Assembly: GCF_029892965.1 (NCBI RefSeq)
Contig: NZ_JARXWN010000010.1
Coordinates: 62,001 to 126,000, forward strand
Direction of reading: 5' to 3'
Source: Dysgonomonas sp. PF1-14
Lineage (GTDB): Bacteria; Bacteroidota; Bacteroidia; Bacteroidales; Dysgonomonadaceae
Length of the DNA stretch: 64,000 nucleotides
Under the pieces are notes generated by a model. The model ran no database searches, was not told the DNA's origin, and saw only the letters and a program-made list of their open reading frames with translations. Shown in pieces: positions 1-9,583 of the stretch (within the stretch, counting starts at the first letter, position 1; the number at the start of each line of letters is the position of its first letter). The translations under genes and the position numbers were made by a program.

Positions 1-323
1 CGAACTTTGCCGGACTATTCAGCAAAGAACGCATGGTAACTGCCTTTGATGTAAAGCATGGAAAACCGCACCCCGAGCCTTACCTGATGGGGCTGGAGAA
101 AGCAGGTCGTCTGAAGCCCAATCAGGCAATTGTAATCGAAAATGCACCGAGAGGTGTAGAAGCCGCTGTTGCTGCCGGTATATTTACCATTGCCATAAAT
201 ACAGGCCCCATACCCGAAAAGATACTGGCGGATGCCGGAGCTAATATAGTTTTACCCTCAATGGAGGCTCTATATACCAACTGGAGCGAATATCGCAAGC
301 AGCTAATAGCCAAAGCTGATTAA
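1..323 (+). CDS. HAD-family phosphatase, C-terminal part (beta-phosphoglucomutase-like)
   Basis: Partial gene entering from the left edge; the frame is open from base 3 to the stop at 321-323, so the ATG at 33 is internal. Visible motifs are KPHPEPYL (the conserved Lys of HAD motif III in the KP-P-P form) and VIENAPRGVEAAVAAG (motif IV, where acidic residues normally bind Mg2+; here the sequence is IEN rather than the usual FEDS). This matches the sugar-phosphate phosphatase/phosphomutase subfamily of HAD enzymes, which dephosphorylate or isomerise small phosphosugars in the cytoplasm. The substrate cannot be told, and the nucleophile Asp lies outside the window. Confidence 0.8.
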   Translation, partial: NFAGLFSKERMVTAFDVKHGKPHPEPYLMGLEKAGRLKPNQAIVIENAPRGVEAAVAAGIFTIAINTGPIPEKILADAGANIVLPSMEALYTNWSEYRKQLIAKAD

Positions 324-352
324 AAACACAAATCTTTATTCCTTAAATAATT

Positions 353-381
353 GATTTTGTCCATCCTTTTTCCTACTTTTG
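353..381 (+). promoter_or_regulatory. Putative promoter of the DUF937-like gene
   Basis: A perfect Bacteroidota -7 box TACTTTTG lies at 374-381. A weak -33 candidate (ATTG, 350-353) sits 20 bp upstream. The ATG is at 517, so the leader would be about 130 nt, which is long. Only the -7 box is convincing. Confidence 0.4.
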
Positions 382-516
382 GACGGACGAAGGACAGACC
401 ATATATTAAAACAAGACGGATATTTAACTATTTAACTTAAACAAGCTTTATCTGCTAAACAATATAACACACAAATACGTTAGAGTTCTTATTTAGAAAC
501 TTAATTCCACAAATTT

Positions 517-984
517 ATGCTAGACAAAATCATGGATCTTGTAAAAGATCAGGCTCTGGAAGCCATTACGAATAACGCGGGTGTTCCTGCCGATAAAAGA
601 GAGGCAGCAGTAGAAACAACTACATCTTCTATTCTGGACGGATTCAAAGACCAGCTTACTCCGGGAAATATTACAAACCTGGTCGGACTATTCGGCGGCA
701 ACTCGAATGCCAGCAATGCTCTGACAAGCTCTATACAATCATCAGTAGTTTCGGCTCTGGCTCAGAAAGTAGGCTTGGACAAAAATGTAGCTAACGGTAT
801 CGCTTCTACTGTAATCCCTGCCATCATGGGACTGATCTCAAAAAAGAACAACGACCCGAACGACTCTTTCGATTTGGGCGACATCTTACAATCAGCACTT
901 GGCGGTGGCAATGACAGCAAAGAGAAGAAAGGCGGCGGCGGACTGCTCGATATGATCGGCGGTTTATTCGGCGGCGGCAAATAA
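517..984 (+). CDS. DUF937-like hypothetical protein with Gly-rich tail
   Basis: 155-residue soluble protein with no signal peptide or membrane span. It is rich in Ala, Ser, Asn and Gly, with a repeated helical pattern in the middle (VGLFGGNSNASNAL, VGLDKNVANGIAST, IPAIMGLISKK) that recalls DUF937/YidB-type proteins. The C-terminus is an SKEKKGGGG linker followed by GLLDMIGGLFGGGK. No catalytic motif is visible and function is unknown. It stands alone, with a promoter-like box far upstream and a strong terminator right after the stop. The start ATG at 517 is the only one that keeps the conserved-looking N-terminus MLDKIMDLVKDQ. Confidence 0.7.
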   Translation: MLDKIMDLVKDQALEAITNNAGVPADKREAAVETTTSSILDGFKDQLTPGNITNLVGLFGGNSNASNALTSSIQSSVVSALAQKVGLDKNVANGIASTVIPAIMGLISKKNNDPNDSFDLGDILQSALGGGNDSKEKKGGGGLLDMIGGLFGGGK

Positions 985-1015
985 AGACCGGATAATCCGG
1001 ATACGATAGTATATA

Positions 1016-1046
1016 TAAGAGCGGCTCATCTGTAGCCGCTCTTATT
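1016..1046. terminator. Bidirectional terminator between convergent genes
   Basis: A perfect 10-bp stem, AAGAGCGGCT at 1017-1026 and AGCCGCTCTT at 1034-1043, with a 7-nt loop. It is flanked by T-rich DNA on the right and overlaps the stop codon of the minus-strand radical SAM gene (1042-1044), so it serves both the DUF937-like gene and that gene. Confidence 0.8.
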
Positions 1047-2736
1047 GTTTTCTGTGTCCTTCGGTCAGCACATACCCCACTGACAGGCGTTTGGCTTTAT
1101 CACCATCTGCAAGAAAAATAGTCAGTAACAACTCATTATCAGATATATAATCTAAAGCAGTCTGCTTTTCTACGATTTTTCGTGTCAGGTTGTACTTTTT
1201 CAGAAAAGCCTTATCCTGCCCTATCTGATATAGTAACTGTTTCCGCTTTTGCTTCCCTAGTGTATCTTCCCAAAAGCCCTGCGGTCTGCGGGTAAAATTA
1301 CCATAATAATCAGTACGTAAGGTCGAAAATAAGTCAATGCCCTTCATAATCAGAAATGCGTGCAGATACCTGAAAAGGTCTTCCAACTGATAACCCCGAT
1401 GAGGATAGTTCTTTTCTTTGTAAAACTGCCCTAGCTCATCAAAAAACTCAAAATATCGTCCCTTGTATTTATCTGCAAAAAGTGCTTCCATCGTCTGTAC
1501 GAAACGCCCGCTGTTCCAGAATTTTTCAAGAGCATGTTCCGCTTCATGAATGCGGTCTAGTTCAGTACGTGAAATATCGGCATTGTATTCTATTTCGTAC
1601 GGAGCATCCTCATCATACTTATAACCGTACTTTTCGGCAAACCGTCTGAGATTCGTGCCCCTCAGCATCTTCAGAAAGCCTAGTTGCACTTCCTTTCCGC
1701 CAAGGGCAAATACATCGTTAAATGATTTTCGGAAACGGTCGAATGTTTCGTATGGTAATCCCGCTATCAGATCGAGGTGTAAGTCTATCTTACCACCCTG
1801 CATTATTTTCTTCACATTGCCTGCCAGTAAAGGAAAATCCTGTTTTCGCTTTACGGCAACATTTGTAGGCTCGTATGTCGATTGTATTCCTATTTCGAAG
1901 CGGAAATAATCCTTTGGCAAATGAGTATTCAAATATGTTATCGTTTCGTCTTTCAACAGGTCGGCATATACTTCAAACTGGCAACTCAGATTCGGACGGT
2001 AATTGGCAATCAGATAGTCAAAGACCATGTGCGTGTGTTCCTTGTTGAGGTTGAAAGTACGATCGAGGAATTTAATCTGCTTTGCATCGCTTTCTATCAG
2101 ATAGCGTAAATTCTTTACTATATATTCCTGCGGAAAGTAGCGCACGCCTTTTTCTAATGACGACAGGCAATACTGACACTGATAAGGGCATCCGCGCGAA
2201 GTCTCGAAATACACCAGTTTATTACCGATTTCAGGCTTGTCTTCTTCGAGCATATACGGAGAATCCAGTGAGGCTAGCTTTTCCGGATCGGCTTGCACAA
2301 TCACTTTATTTATATTACCCTTCGATGAAACACCTGCAATCTGCACTGGTATTTCATTTTCCAGCGTTTCAAGCAGTTCTCCAAGCACAAACTCGCCCTC
2401 CCCTCCTATCACATAATCTATATTCCAGTTTTCGAGAAAATATTCAGGCTCATACATCACTTCAGGGCCTCCCAATACTATGATCAGTTGCGGATTCCTT
2501 TCCTTAAGCAGCCTTACCAGTTCTTTCGTATGGCTTACATTCCAGATATACACACTCAGTCCGATAATATCGCTACCTGTATCCGACAACTCCTGCGCAA
2601 TCTTTTCTATATTCTCCTTTATGGTATATTCTCTGAACGATATATCAAATCTGTCCTTGTTGGCTACATAGAGCCAGCGAAGAGCCAGTGAGGTATGTAT
2701 ATATTTGGCATTGAGAGTAGCCAGAATTGTTTTCAT
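1042..2736 (-). CDS. B12-binding-domain radical SAM protein (DUF4080 type)
   Basis: About 564 residues from the ATG at 2736; a longer reading upstream to 2775 adds 13 atypical residues and is rejected because homologues start MKTILATLNAKYIHTSLALR. An N-terminal cobalamin-binding-like Rossmann region (about 1-140, with ISLSVYIWN- and VLGGPEV-like strands) precedes a radical SAM core whose CX3CX2C motif is C183, C187, C190 (RGCPYQCQYC). The C-terminus matches DUF4080. Such proteins cleave S-adenosylmethionine with a 4Fe-4S cluster; the substrate of this family is not known. It sits downstream of a dispersed repeat and runs convergently with the DUF937-like gene. Confidence 0.85.
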   Translation of the reverse strand: MKTILATLNAKYIHTSLALRWLYVANKDRFDISFREYTIKENIEKIAQELSDTGSDIIGLSVYIWNVSHTKELVRLLKERNPQLIIVLGGPEVMYEPEYFLENWNIDYVIGGEGEFVLGELLETLENEIPVQIAGVSSKGNINKVIVQADPEKLASLDSPYMLEEDKPEIGNKLVYFETSRGCPYQCQYCLSSLEKGVRYFPQEYIVKNLRYLIESDAKQIKFLDRTFNLNKEHTHMVFDYLIANYRPNLSCQFEVYADLLKDETITYLNTHLPKDYFRFEIGIQSTYEPTNVAVKRKQDFPLLAGNVKKIMQGGKIDLHLDLIAGLPYETFDRFRKSFNDVFALGGKEVQLGFLKMLRGTNLRRFAEKYGYKYDEDAPYEIEYNADISRTELDRIHEAEHALEKFWNSGRFVQTMEALFADKYKGRYFEFFDELGQFYKEKNYPHRGYQLEDLFRYLHAFLIMKGIDLFSTLRTDYYGNFTRRPQGFWEDTLGKQKRKQLLYQIGQDKAFLKKYNLTRKIVEKQTALDYISDNELLLTIFLADGDKAKRLSVGYVLTEGHRKQ

Positions 2737-2743
2737 ATCTAAC

Positions 2744-2836
2744 TTTTTAACTAAAACCTGACAACCAACGGTCACAGGAGCAGAGCGTATGTAAAAGTAA
2801 TGCTTTTACCTTGTTTTACTTTTCATTACTTTTTCT
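2744..2836. repeat. Dispersed intergenic repeat, copy A (TTTTAACTAAAA family)
   Basis: Starts 8 bp upstream of the radical SAM start codon with TTTTTAACTAAAA and ends with ATTACTTTTTC. It contains the extended middle (caacggtcacaggagcagag) shared with copies at 59496-59587 and 50891-50950. The arms AAAAGTAA and TTACTTTT can form a hairpin. See the findings for the family. Confidence 0.7.
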
Positions 2837-2881
2837 TCCTGCATTCATAATTTATAACTCATTTTACAATGAGATAAAGAT

Positions 2882-2914
2882 AAAATAAAAAAGCCGGTAA
2901 TCTGCTTACCGGCT
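2882..2914 (-). terminator. Rho-independent terminator of alaS
   Basis: Stem AGCCGGTAA (2892-2900) and TTACCGGCT (2906-2914), loop of 5 nt. Read on the minus strand it is followed by TTTTTTATTTTA, 20 bp after the alaS stop codon. Confidence 0.85.
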
Positions 2915-2933
2915 CATCTTTACTATCTAAATT

Positions 2934-5552
2934 TTATTTCAGTTTTTCAGTTATCTCGTGTAAAGCATTCGACAATCCGTCTGCATTCTTACCTCCGGCA
3001 GTAGCAAAGTGAGGCTGTCCTCCTCCTCCTCCTTGTATATGCTTAGCCGCATCGCGTACTATCTGCGAAGCATTCAGTCCGCGATCTTTCACCAGATCGT
3101 CACTTATCATCAGTGTCAGCATCGGTTTGTCTTCCGACTGGGTAGCACCCACGAAAACAGAATTAGCTGGAAATTGTCCTTTCAGCTGGAAAGCGATATC
3201 TTTTGCTATATCGGCAGGGAAAGGGCCTGTCAGCACAAAAACGTCTATGCCATTGATAACCTGCTTTTTCTTTATCAATGCCTCTTTTATCTGTACAGTC
3301 TTTTCCTTTACATATTCTTCTACCTGTTTTTTCAGTTCTGAATTTTCTTCTATGAACTTATGCAGCGACTGTATCAGGTTAGGCGTATTATTGAAGAATG
3401 ATTTTACTTCGGTCAATACTTCCTGCTGGGTATAGAAATAATCTTCGCATACTTCGGCTGTAATAGCTTCTATACGGCGAATACCCGCAGCAATAGAACT
3501 TTCATTGATTATACGGAACGAACCGATACGCCCTGTAGACGAAATATGTGTTCCACCGCAAAGTTCTACAGAGTCACCGAATCGGATCACACGCACATCA
3601 TCACCATACTTTTCACCGAACAAGGCCATTGCTCCCATTTCCTTAGCTTCGGCAATCGGCACATGGCGCATTTCCACGCGAGTGATGTTTTCGCGGATTT
3701 TGGCTGTCACATAACGCTCTATCTTGCGTATCTCCTTATCCGTCAGTTTCTGGAAATGAGAAAAGTCGAAACGTAGTACCGATGGGGACACATACGAACC
3801 TTTTTGTTCCACATGGTTGCCCAATATTTCGCGTAAGCCTTCGTGCAACAAGTGCGTAGCCGTATGATTACATTCCGTAGCCGTACGGTTTTTCGTATTG
3901 ATACGTGCAACAAATATGGCAGTCACATCCTGCGGCAACTTGTTAGCCAGATGCACAGCCAGATTGTTTTCGCGTTTTGTATCAGTTATCTCTATTTCTT
4001 CATCGTCGTTTATCAGCCAGCCGCTATCACCTACCTGTCCTCCCATTTCGGCATAGAACGGTGTACGGTTGAGCACTAGTTGATAAAACTCATGATTCTT
4101 TTGCTTCACCTTACGGTAACGTAGTATTTCGGTCTCGCACTCGGTAACATCGTATCCGAAGAACTCCTGTTCGCCTTCTTTCAAAGTAACCCAGTCGCCT
4201 GTTTCCACTGCTGCTGCATTACGTGCGCGGTCTTTCTGCTTCTGCATTTCTGACTTGAATCCGTCGTTATCTACTGTCATTCCGTTTTCACGCAATATCA
4301 GTTCGGTCAGGTCGAGTGGGAAGCCATAAGTATCGTACAAGGTGAAAGCATCTGTACCATTAAGTTCCGATGAGCCTTTAGCTTTCGTATCGGTTATTTG
4401 CTTGTCGAGTAGCTTTATTCCGGTTTCAAGAGTGCGCAGGAATGATTCTTCTTCTTCCTTCATCACTTTTTCGATCAGCACTCTTTGTTGTACAAGTTCA
4501 GGGTAAGCATCGCCCATAGTCTCTATCAGAGCAGGGATTAGTTTGTACATAAATGCCTTGTGCTGGTCGAGGAATGTATATCCGTAACGAACGGCACGGC
4601 GAAGTATGCGGCGAATCACATATCCGGCTTTTGCATTCGACGGTAGTTGTCCGTCTGTAATAGAGAATGCGATTGTACGTATATGGTCGGCGATCACACG
4701 CATGGCGATATCTTTCTTTTCATCCTGACCATAAATGCTGCCTGATATCTCACCTATTGCTTTTATTATTATCTGGAAAACATCTGTATCGTAGTTAGAT
4801 ATTTTTCCCTGCACAGCCATACAAAGACGTTCGAAGCCCATACCTGTATCGATCACCTTTGCCGGAAGCGGCTCCAGTGACTTATCAGCCTTACGGTTGA
4901 ACTGCATAAACACGAGGTTCCATATCTCTATCACCTGAGGGTGGCTTTCGTTTACCAACGTAAGACCATCTACTTTTACACGTTCTTCATCAGGACGCAG
5001 GTCTATATGAATTTCCGAGCATGGGCCGCACGGGCCGGTATCACCCATTTCCCAGAAGTTATCTTTCTTGTTTCCGTTGATTATTCTGCCTTTCGGAAGA
5101 TATTTTTCCCAATACCCTGCTGCCTCATCGTCACGATCGAGACCTTCTTCGGGGCTTCCTTCAAAAACGGTCACATACAAGCGCTCTTTATCCAGTTTCA
5201 ATACTTCTGTCAGATATTCCCATGCCCACTCTATCGCTTCTTTTTTGAAGTAATCGCCAAAAGACCAGTTACCAAGCATCTCGAACATAGTATGGTGATA
5301 GGTATCGTGTCCTACCTCTTCAAGGTCGTTGTGCTTGCCACTCACGCGAAGGCATTTCTGCGAATCGGCTACACGCGGATATTTAATAGGTGCATTGCCC
5401 AGTATAATGTCTTTAAACTGGTTCATACCCGCATTGGTAAACATAAGTGTAGGGTCGTCCTTAATTACCATCGGAGCCGATGGCACTATCTGGTGTCCTT
5501 TGGTAGTAAAGAATGATTTAAACGAATCACGAATTTCTTTGGAAGTCATCAT
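2934..5552 (-). CDS. alaS: Alanine-tRNA ligase
   Basis: 872 residues, the usual length for bacterial AlaRS. It charges tRNA-Ala in the cytoplasm. The N-terminal class II catalytic core is complete ([30 protein letters not shown]). The editing domain has the zinc-site motif HTATHLLH and the later [10 protein letters not shown], and the C-terminal domain ends with the Gly-rich [14 protein letters not shown]. Two adjacent ATGs (5552, 5549) are possible starts; the family start [10 protein letters not shown] favours the second, a three-base difference. Transcribed divergently from the M23 peptidase gene, with a hairpin terminator downstream. Confidence 0.97.
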   Translation of the reverse strand: MMTSKEIRDSFKSFFTTKGHQIVPSAPMVIKDDPTLMFTNAGMNQFKDIILGNAPIKYPRVADSQKCLRVSGKHNDLEEVGHDTYHHTMFEMLGNWSFGDYFKKEAIEWAWEYLTEVLKLDKERLYVTVFEGSPEEGLDRDDEAAGYWEKYLPKGRIINGNKKDNFWEMGDTGPCGPCSEIHIDLRPDEERVKVDGLTLVNESHPQVIEIWNLVFMQFNRKADKSLEPLPAKVIDTGMGFERLCMAVQGKISNYDTDVFQIIIKAIGEISGSIYGQDEKKDIAMRVIADHIRTIAFSITDGQLPSNAKAGYVIRRILRRAVRYGYTFLDQHKAFMYKLIPALIETMGDAYPELVQQRVLIEKVMKEEEESFLRTLETGIKLLDKQITDTKAKGSSELNGTDAFTLYDTYGFPLDLTELILRENGMTVDNDGFKSEMQKQKDRARNAAAVETGDWVTLKEGEQEFFGYDVTECETEILRYRKVKQKNHEFYQLVLNRTPFYAEMGGQVGDSGWLINDDEEIEITDTKRENNLAVHLANKLPQDVTAIFVARINTKNRTATECNHTATHLLHEGLREILGNHVEQKGSYVSPSVLRFDFSHFQKLTDKEIRKIERYVTAKIRENITRVEMRHVPIAEAKEMGAMALFGEKYGDDVRVIRFGDSVELCGGTHISSTGRIGSFRIINESSIAAGIRRIEAITAEVCEDYFYTQQEVLTEVKSFFNNTPNLIQSLHKFIEENSELKKQVEEYVKEKTVQIKEALIKKKQVINGIDVFVLTGPFPADIAKDIAFQLKGQFPANSVFVGATQSEDKPMLTLMISDDLVKDRGLNASQIVRDAAKHIQGGGGGQPHFATAGGKNADGLSNALHEITEKLK

Positions 5553-5656
5553 TTTAGTTACAAGTTACGAGTAAACAAGTTACAAGTTATAATTTTAGTT
5601 TCAATATTGGCATATCGGTACATTAACCTATTGCCACCTTAATTAAATATAAACAA

Positions 5657-5688
5657 TTTGCAAAAATAGTTCAAAAACTTTACTTTTG
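5657..5688 (+). promoter_or_regulatory. Promoter of the M23 peptidase gene
   Basis: TTTG at 5657-5660, a 20-bp spacer, then TACTTTTG at 5681-5688, matching the Bacteroidota sigma-70 promoter pattern. The predicted transcript starts about 30 bp before the ATG at 5726, which supports that start. A TATTTTTG on the minus strand (5661-5668) may belong to alaS and would overlap this promoter, but it lacks a -33 partner. Confidence 0.65.
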
Positions 5689-5725
5689 TCGAACTCGTGA
5701 AAATAAAAATGGCTATTTGCATAAA

Positions 5726-6697
5726 ATGAAGCGAAAAGTATATTACCGATATAACCCGCAAACTCTTACTTACGAAAGAATTTATCCTAGTATGAAGGAT
5801 AAATTTTTCACTGTTTTTCGACACCTGATATCGGGAATCATTGTGGGAATCGGTGCTTTGGTCGCTTTCGTCTATTTTTTTGGAACTCCCTGGGGAGAGG
5901 CTCAGAAGAAAGAGAACCTATTGATGCGTACTCAATATGAAGTATTGTCGAAGCGTCTGAATGAAGCATCCAGAGTACTCGGCGACATACAACAGCGTGA
6001 CGATAACCTCTACAGGGCTATCTTTCATGCCGACCCTATTCCGCAATCGATACGAAATTCGGGTGTAGGTACTCCCGGAAGATACGATCATCTGATGGAA
6101 TTGCCCAGCCCCGATCTGATAATACAGACCACAAAAAAGATGGATTATATATCGAAACAGTTATACATTCAGTCCAACTCTTTCGATGATGTATTAGATA
6201 TGGCTAAAAGCCAGAAGGATCGCCTGAAACACATTCCGGCAATACAGCCCGTTTCGGATAAATTTCTGAGACACATGGCTTCGGGGTATGGTGTACGGAT
6301 AGACCCTATATATGGTACAGCCCGTTTCCATCAAGGAATGGACTTTGCTGCTAATATAGGCACTCCGGTATATGCCACAGGAGATGGAACGGTTACCCTT
6401 GCCGACTGGAAGCAGGGTTATGGCAAATGTATCATGATAGATCACGGCTATGGCTATGAAACGCTTTATGCTCACCTCAACGAATATAAAGTACGTGCCG
6501 GACAAAAGGTCACACGCGGAGAAATGATCGGAGAAGTAGGAAACACAGGAAAATCCACAGGGCCTCATCTCCACTACGAAGTACATGTGAGAGGACAGGC
6601 AGACAATCCTGCCAAATACTACTTTATGGATCTTACGCCTGAAGAATATGATAAGATGCTACAAATAGCAGCTAATCATGGACAGGTGATGGACTAA
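5726..6697 (+). CDS. M23-family peptidoglycan endopeptidase, membrane-anchored
   Basis: 323 residues from the ATG at 5726. A TTG nine bases earlier is open but less likely, since homologues begin close to the KVYYRYNP motif. One transmembrane helix at about residues 32-55 (LISGIIVGIGALVAFVYFF) follows a short cytoplasmic tail, then a coiled-coil-like stretch, then a LytM domain. LytM zinc ligands are visible: H and D of FHQGMDFA, and HLH of GPHLHYEVH. Family members cut peptide cross-links in peptidoglycan or activate amidases during division. All metal ligands are present, so it is probably active. It is followed at 80 bp by a MerR-type gene on the same strand. Confidence 0.9.
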   Translation: MKRKVYYRYNPQTLTYERIYPSMKDKFFTVFRHLISGIIVGIGALVAFVYFFGTPWGEAQKKENLLMRTQYEVLSKRLNEASRVLGDIQQRDDNLYRAIFHADPIPQSIRNSGVGTPGRYDHLMELPSPDLIIQTTKKMDYISKQLYIQSNSFDDVLDMAKSQKDRLKHIPAIQPVSDKFLRHMASGYGVRIDPIYGTARFHQGMDFAANIGTPVYATGDGTVTLADWKQGYGKCIMIDHGYGYETLYAHLNEYKVRAGQKVTRGEMIGEVGNTGKSTGPHLHYEVHVRGQADNPAKYYFMDLTPEEYDKMLQIAANHGQVMD

Positions 6698-6776
6698 TAC
6701 AGTTAACAGTTAGCAGTCAACAACAAAATATCAGTTTCTAGTACACTAGTAAACTTTAAGCTAGTAAACTAAAAAA

Positions 6777-7118
6777 ATGAAAATCGACTTAGAAAACAGC
6801 AACCGTCTATATTATTCCCTGAAAGAAGTTGCCCTGCACTTTGAGGTGAATAAATCATTGCTGATTTTCTGGGAAACGGAATTCGATATTATCAGCCCCC
6901 GCAAGACCGATGGGGGAACACGCCAATACACAAAACAGGATATAGAAAATATATCTGTCGTCTATCATCTGGTAAAGGAGAAAGGCATGACACTGGAAGG
7001 TGCGCGCCAGACACTAAAACAAAAGAAAGACGAAACCACACGCAAAGTACAGGTTATTCAAAAACTGGAACAAATAAAGAAGGAACTGGAAGATATGGAG
7101 AGGGAGTTTGACATGTAA
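6777..7118 (+). CDS. MerR-type helix-turn-helix transcriptional regulator
   Basis: 113 residues. An N-terminal winged helix-turn-helix of MerR type is clear: YYSLKEVALHFEVNKSLLIFWETEF, then the wing with GGTRQYTKQDIE and the dimerisation helix. There is no C-terminal effector domain, only a short coiled-coil end (KLEQIKKELEDMEREFD). It is the small MerR paralogue common in Bacteroidota, often located next to the M23 gene. The leader repeats CTAGTAAACT motifs (6738-6770). Its ligand and targets are unknown. Confidence 0.85.
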   Translation: MKIDLENSNRLYYSLKEVALHFEVNKSLLIFWETEFDIISPRKTDGGTRQYTKQDIENISVVYHLVKEKGMTLEGARQTLKQKKDETTRKVQVIQKLEQIKKELEDMEREFDM

Positions 7119-7165
7119 TACAATGATTTAAATTCTGACAAATTAAAAAAATCAGCAAGAACTAG

Positions 7166-7963
7166 ATGAAAAAAATTTATTTAATTCTACTATCTATAAT
7201 ACTATGCACTGGTCTATTGTTAGCACAGAGCAATGGAAAGCCAAAATCTACTACTAATATCGATTTGAAATCACCACCAAGTGATACTTCCATCCCAAAC
7301 ATAGAAATGGTACATGTGCAAGGAGGCTCTTTCACTATGGGCTGTACCTGCGAACAAAATAGTGACTGTAATGACAATGAAAAACCTGCACATCAAGTAA
7401 CCCTCAGCGACTACTACATAGGTAAGTACGAAATAACACAAAACCAATGGGATATGGTAATGGGTAGTAACCCATCGCATAGAAAGGGCGATAACTTACC
7501 TGTAGAAAATATCAATTGGGATGACATCCAAGAATTTATCAGTAAGATAAATGCTCTTACAGGTAGAAACTACCGTCTACCCACCGAAGCTGAGTGGGAG
7601 TTTGCTGCCCGTGGAGGCAATAATAGTCGTGGTTATAAATACAGTGGTTGTAATAACTTAGACAGTGTTGCGTGGCATAACGGCAATTCTTCAAACCAAT
7701 CACATCCTGTAGGTAGTAAATCGCCTAACGAATTAGGCATCTATGATATGAGTGGAAATATATTGGAATGGTGCTCAGATTGGTATGAAAGCTATAGTAA
7801 CCATACACAGATTAATCCTAGCGGTCCCTCGTCTGGTATTGTCCACATCCTACGTGGTGGCAGTTGGATGCAAGAAGCCCAAATTTGTTGTGTATCACGT
7901 CGTCTTTATACTTTCCCTAGTAACAGTCATATCTTTATTGGTCTTCGACTTGCAAGTTCTTAG
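7166..7963 (+). CDS. Secreted SUMF1/FGE-fold protein lacking a catalytic cysteine
   Basis: 265 residues. A signal peptide (KKIYLILLSIILCTGLLLAQ) is followed by a formylglycine-generating-enzyme (SUMF1) fold: GGSFTMG, KYEITQNQWDMVMG, RLPTEAEWEFAARGG, GNILEWCSDWY, LRGGSW and GLRLA at the end. In true FGEs the stretch after RGGS carries two catalytic cysteines. Here the first position is Gln (RGGSWMQE) and only the second, in ICCVSRR, is Cys. It is therefore likely a binding or structural member rather than an aerobic copper FGE. No sulfatase gene is nearby. No clear promoter or terminator. Confidence 0.85.
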   Translation: MKKIYLILLSIILCTGLLLAQSNGKPKSTTNIDLKSPPSDTSIPNIEMVHVQGGSFTMGCTCEQNSDCNDNEKPAHQVTLSDYYIGKYEITQNQWDMVMGSNPSHRKGDNLPVENINWDDIQEFISKINALTGRNYRLPTEAEWEFAARGGNNSRGYKYSGCNNLDSVAWHNGNSSNQSHPVGSKSPNELGIYDMSGNILEWCSDWYESYSNHTQINPSGPSSGIVHILRGGSWMQEAQICCVSRRLYTFPSNSHIFIGLRLASS

Positions 7964-8020
7964 TTTTAATAGAAACAAAAGAGATACACCCAAGCGTAAG
8001 ACACAGGGGATCAAACATTA

Positions 8021-9583
8021 TCAGAACTGAAAATATATAAACGGTTGCGGTCCACTGGATGCCGTAGCAAATATGAGCCAGAAAATAAGTCCTGCCAATG
8101 TTGCTTTCCCGATCAGCGGAATAGTATTGAAGCCTGCTTTTACCTTACTTACAAAATTCTCGGGCAGAAAGTGCATCACATAACCAATGGCAATAAGAAT
8201 GAATACATTCTGGTATGCCTCCAATATAGTAAACCACTCAGCAGGCGCAAATGTGAGGTTTCCGATATTTGCAATCAGATTACCTGCAAGTTCAAAGCTG
8301 TCGGCTCGGAAAAATATCCAACAGAAAGCTACAAAATGGAATGTGAGCAATATGCAGACAATACGTGTAAGACGGTTATCGGGTACTTTTATATATTGTT
8401 TGAAGAAACGCTCTATTGTCAGCATCAGACCATGCAGTCCGCCCCATACTACAAATTTCCACGATGCTCCATGCCATAACCCGCCTATGAGCATGGTCAT
8501 AAAGAGATTGAAGTAAGTCCTTATCTTTCCCCTGCGGTTTCCCCCCATTGATATATACAGGTAATCGCGCAGCCACGAGGATAGGGAAATATGCCAACGG
8601 CGCCAGAACTCGGTTATCGATTGTGATTTGTAAGGGGTAAGGAAGTTTGGCGGAATCTTAAAGCCCATAAGTAACGACAAACCGATTGCCATATCGGAAT
8701 ATCCGGAGAAGTCGCAATATATCTGCAAGGTGTAACCATATACCGCCATCAGATTCTCAAAGGCAGTATAGCTTAATGGTGAATCGAATACCCTGTCTAC
8801 AAAGTTGATGGATATATAGTCAGAAATAACAGCTTTCTTTATCAACCCTATCAGAATAAGGAATATAGCCGTACCGGCCTCTTCTTTTGTTAGATGAAGT
8901 TTGTTTTTCATCTGCGGCAGAAAATCTTTTGCCCTGATGATAGGACCTGCCACCAGTTTAGGGAAGAAGGTGATATAGAAACAGAAGTCGAGGAGCGAAT
9001 CGGCAGGTTTCATCTCTTTTCGGTACAGGTCTACTCCATAACTGATAGCCTCGAATACAAAGAACGAAATACCGATGGGCAGTATGATATTATGCAAAGC
9101 AAAATCGCCCTGAAACAGAGCATTCATATTCTGTATGAAGAAATTGGTGTACTTAAAGTAGGCAAGCATCAACAGATTGCCAACAATAATAACAGTCAGC
9201 AAAAATTTCTGTGTCGAACGTTTCTCACTATTATACATCTTCACCGCAAGCAAATGAGTGAGGACTGCACAAATAACGAGCAAGACAAAATAATTGAGTG
9301 TGAAACTGAACAGGCCAAAGACATTTATATCCATCGTATCGCCTCCCGCCAGATAGTAGAAGTACAGGGAGAAAGCGATCAGATATACCTTACGGAAATG
9401 ATCGTGGTTTTTACTCAGCACATACACTGTGTACACAACAAGGAAAAAGCCCAGAAAGAATGCACTGTTGAACAACAGGCGATGCTCGGGGTTGAACACG
9501 AAATAAGGGGCTATATCGGTTAGCAATTTTCCTATATAGTCGGGCAAATAGATATTACTGAGATCGTCAAACAGTGTTTTCAA
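8021..9583 (-). CDS. MBOAT family membrane O-acyltransferase (AlgI/PatA-like)
   Basis: 520 residues with about 11-12 membrane spans. MBOAT signatures: PKLVAGPIIR, the Trp/Arg-rich FWRRWHISLSSWLRDY with H331, and the catalytic His H371 in GGLWHGASW. AlgI/PatA/DltB relatives move acetyl groups across the membrane for O-acetylation of polysaccharide or peptidoglycan. The only plausible start is a TTG at 9583 that overlaps the TGA of the upstream SGNH gene (9580-9582), which implies translational coupling. Downstream partner of two SGNH hydrolases, so the acetyl acceptor is probably a cell-wall or surface glycan (inference). Confidence 0.9.
   Translation of the reverse strand: MKTLFDDLSNIYLPDYIGKLLTDIAPYFVFNPEHRLLFNSAFFLGFFLVVYTVYVLSKNHDHFRKVYLIAFSLYFYYLAGGDTMDINVFGLFSFTLNYFVLLVICAVLTHLLAVKMYNSEKRSTQKFLLTVIIVGNLLMLAYFKYTNFFIQNMNALFQGDFALHNIILPIGISFFVFEAISYGVDLYRKEMKPADSLLDFCFYITFFPKLVAGPIIRAKDFLPQMKNKLHLTKEEAGTAIFLILIGLIKKAVISDYISINFVDRVFDSPLSYTAFENLMAVYGYTLQIYCDFSGYSDMAIGLSLLMGFKIPPNFLTPYKSQSITEFWRRWHISLSSWLRDYLYISMGGNRRGKIRTYFNLFMTMLIGGLWHGASWKFVVWGGLHGLMLTIERFFKQYIKVPDNRLTRIVCILLTFHFVAFCWIFFRADSFELAGNLIANIGNLTFAPAEWFTILEAYQNVFILIAIGYVMHFLPENFVSKVKAGFNTIPLIGKATLAGLIFWLIFATASSGPQPFIYFQF

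Noticed and set aside
4941-5516. 191-codon plus-strand ORF opposite alaS
   Set aside because: Shadow of the alaS catalytic domain; no plausible protein features.
5717-5725. TTG start for the M23 peptidase gene
   Set aside because: The ATG at 5726 gives the conserved N-terminus and fits the promoter spacing better.
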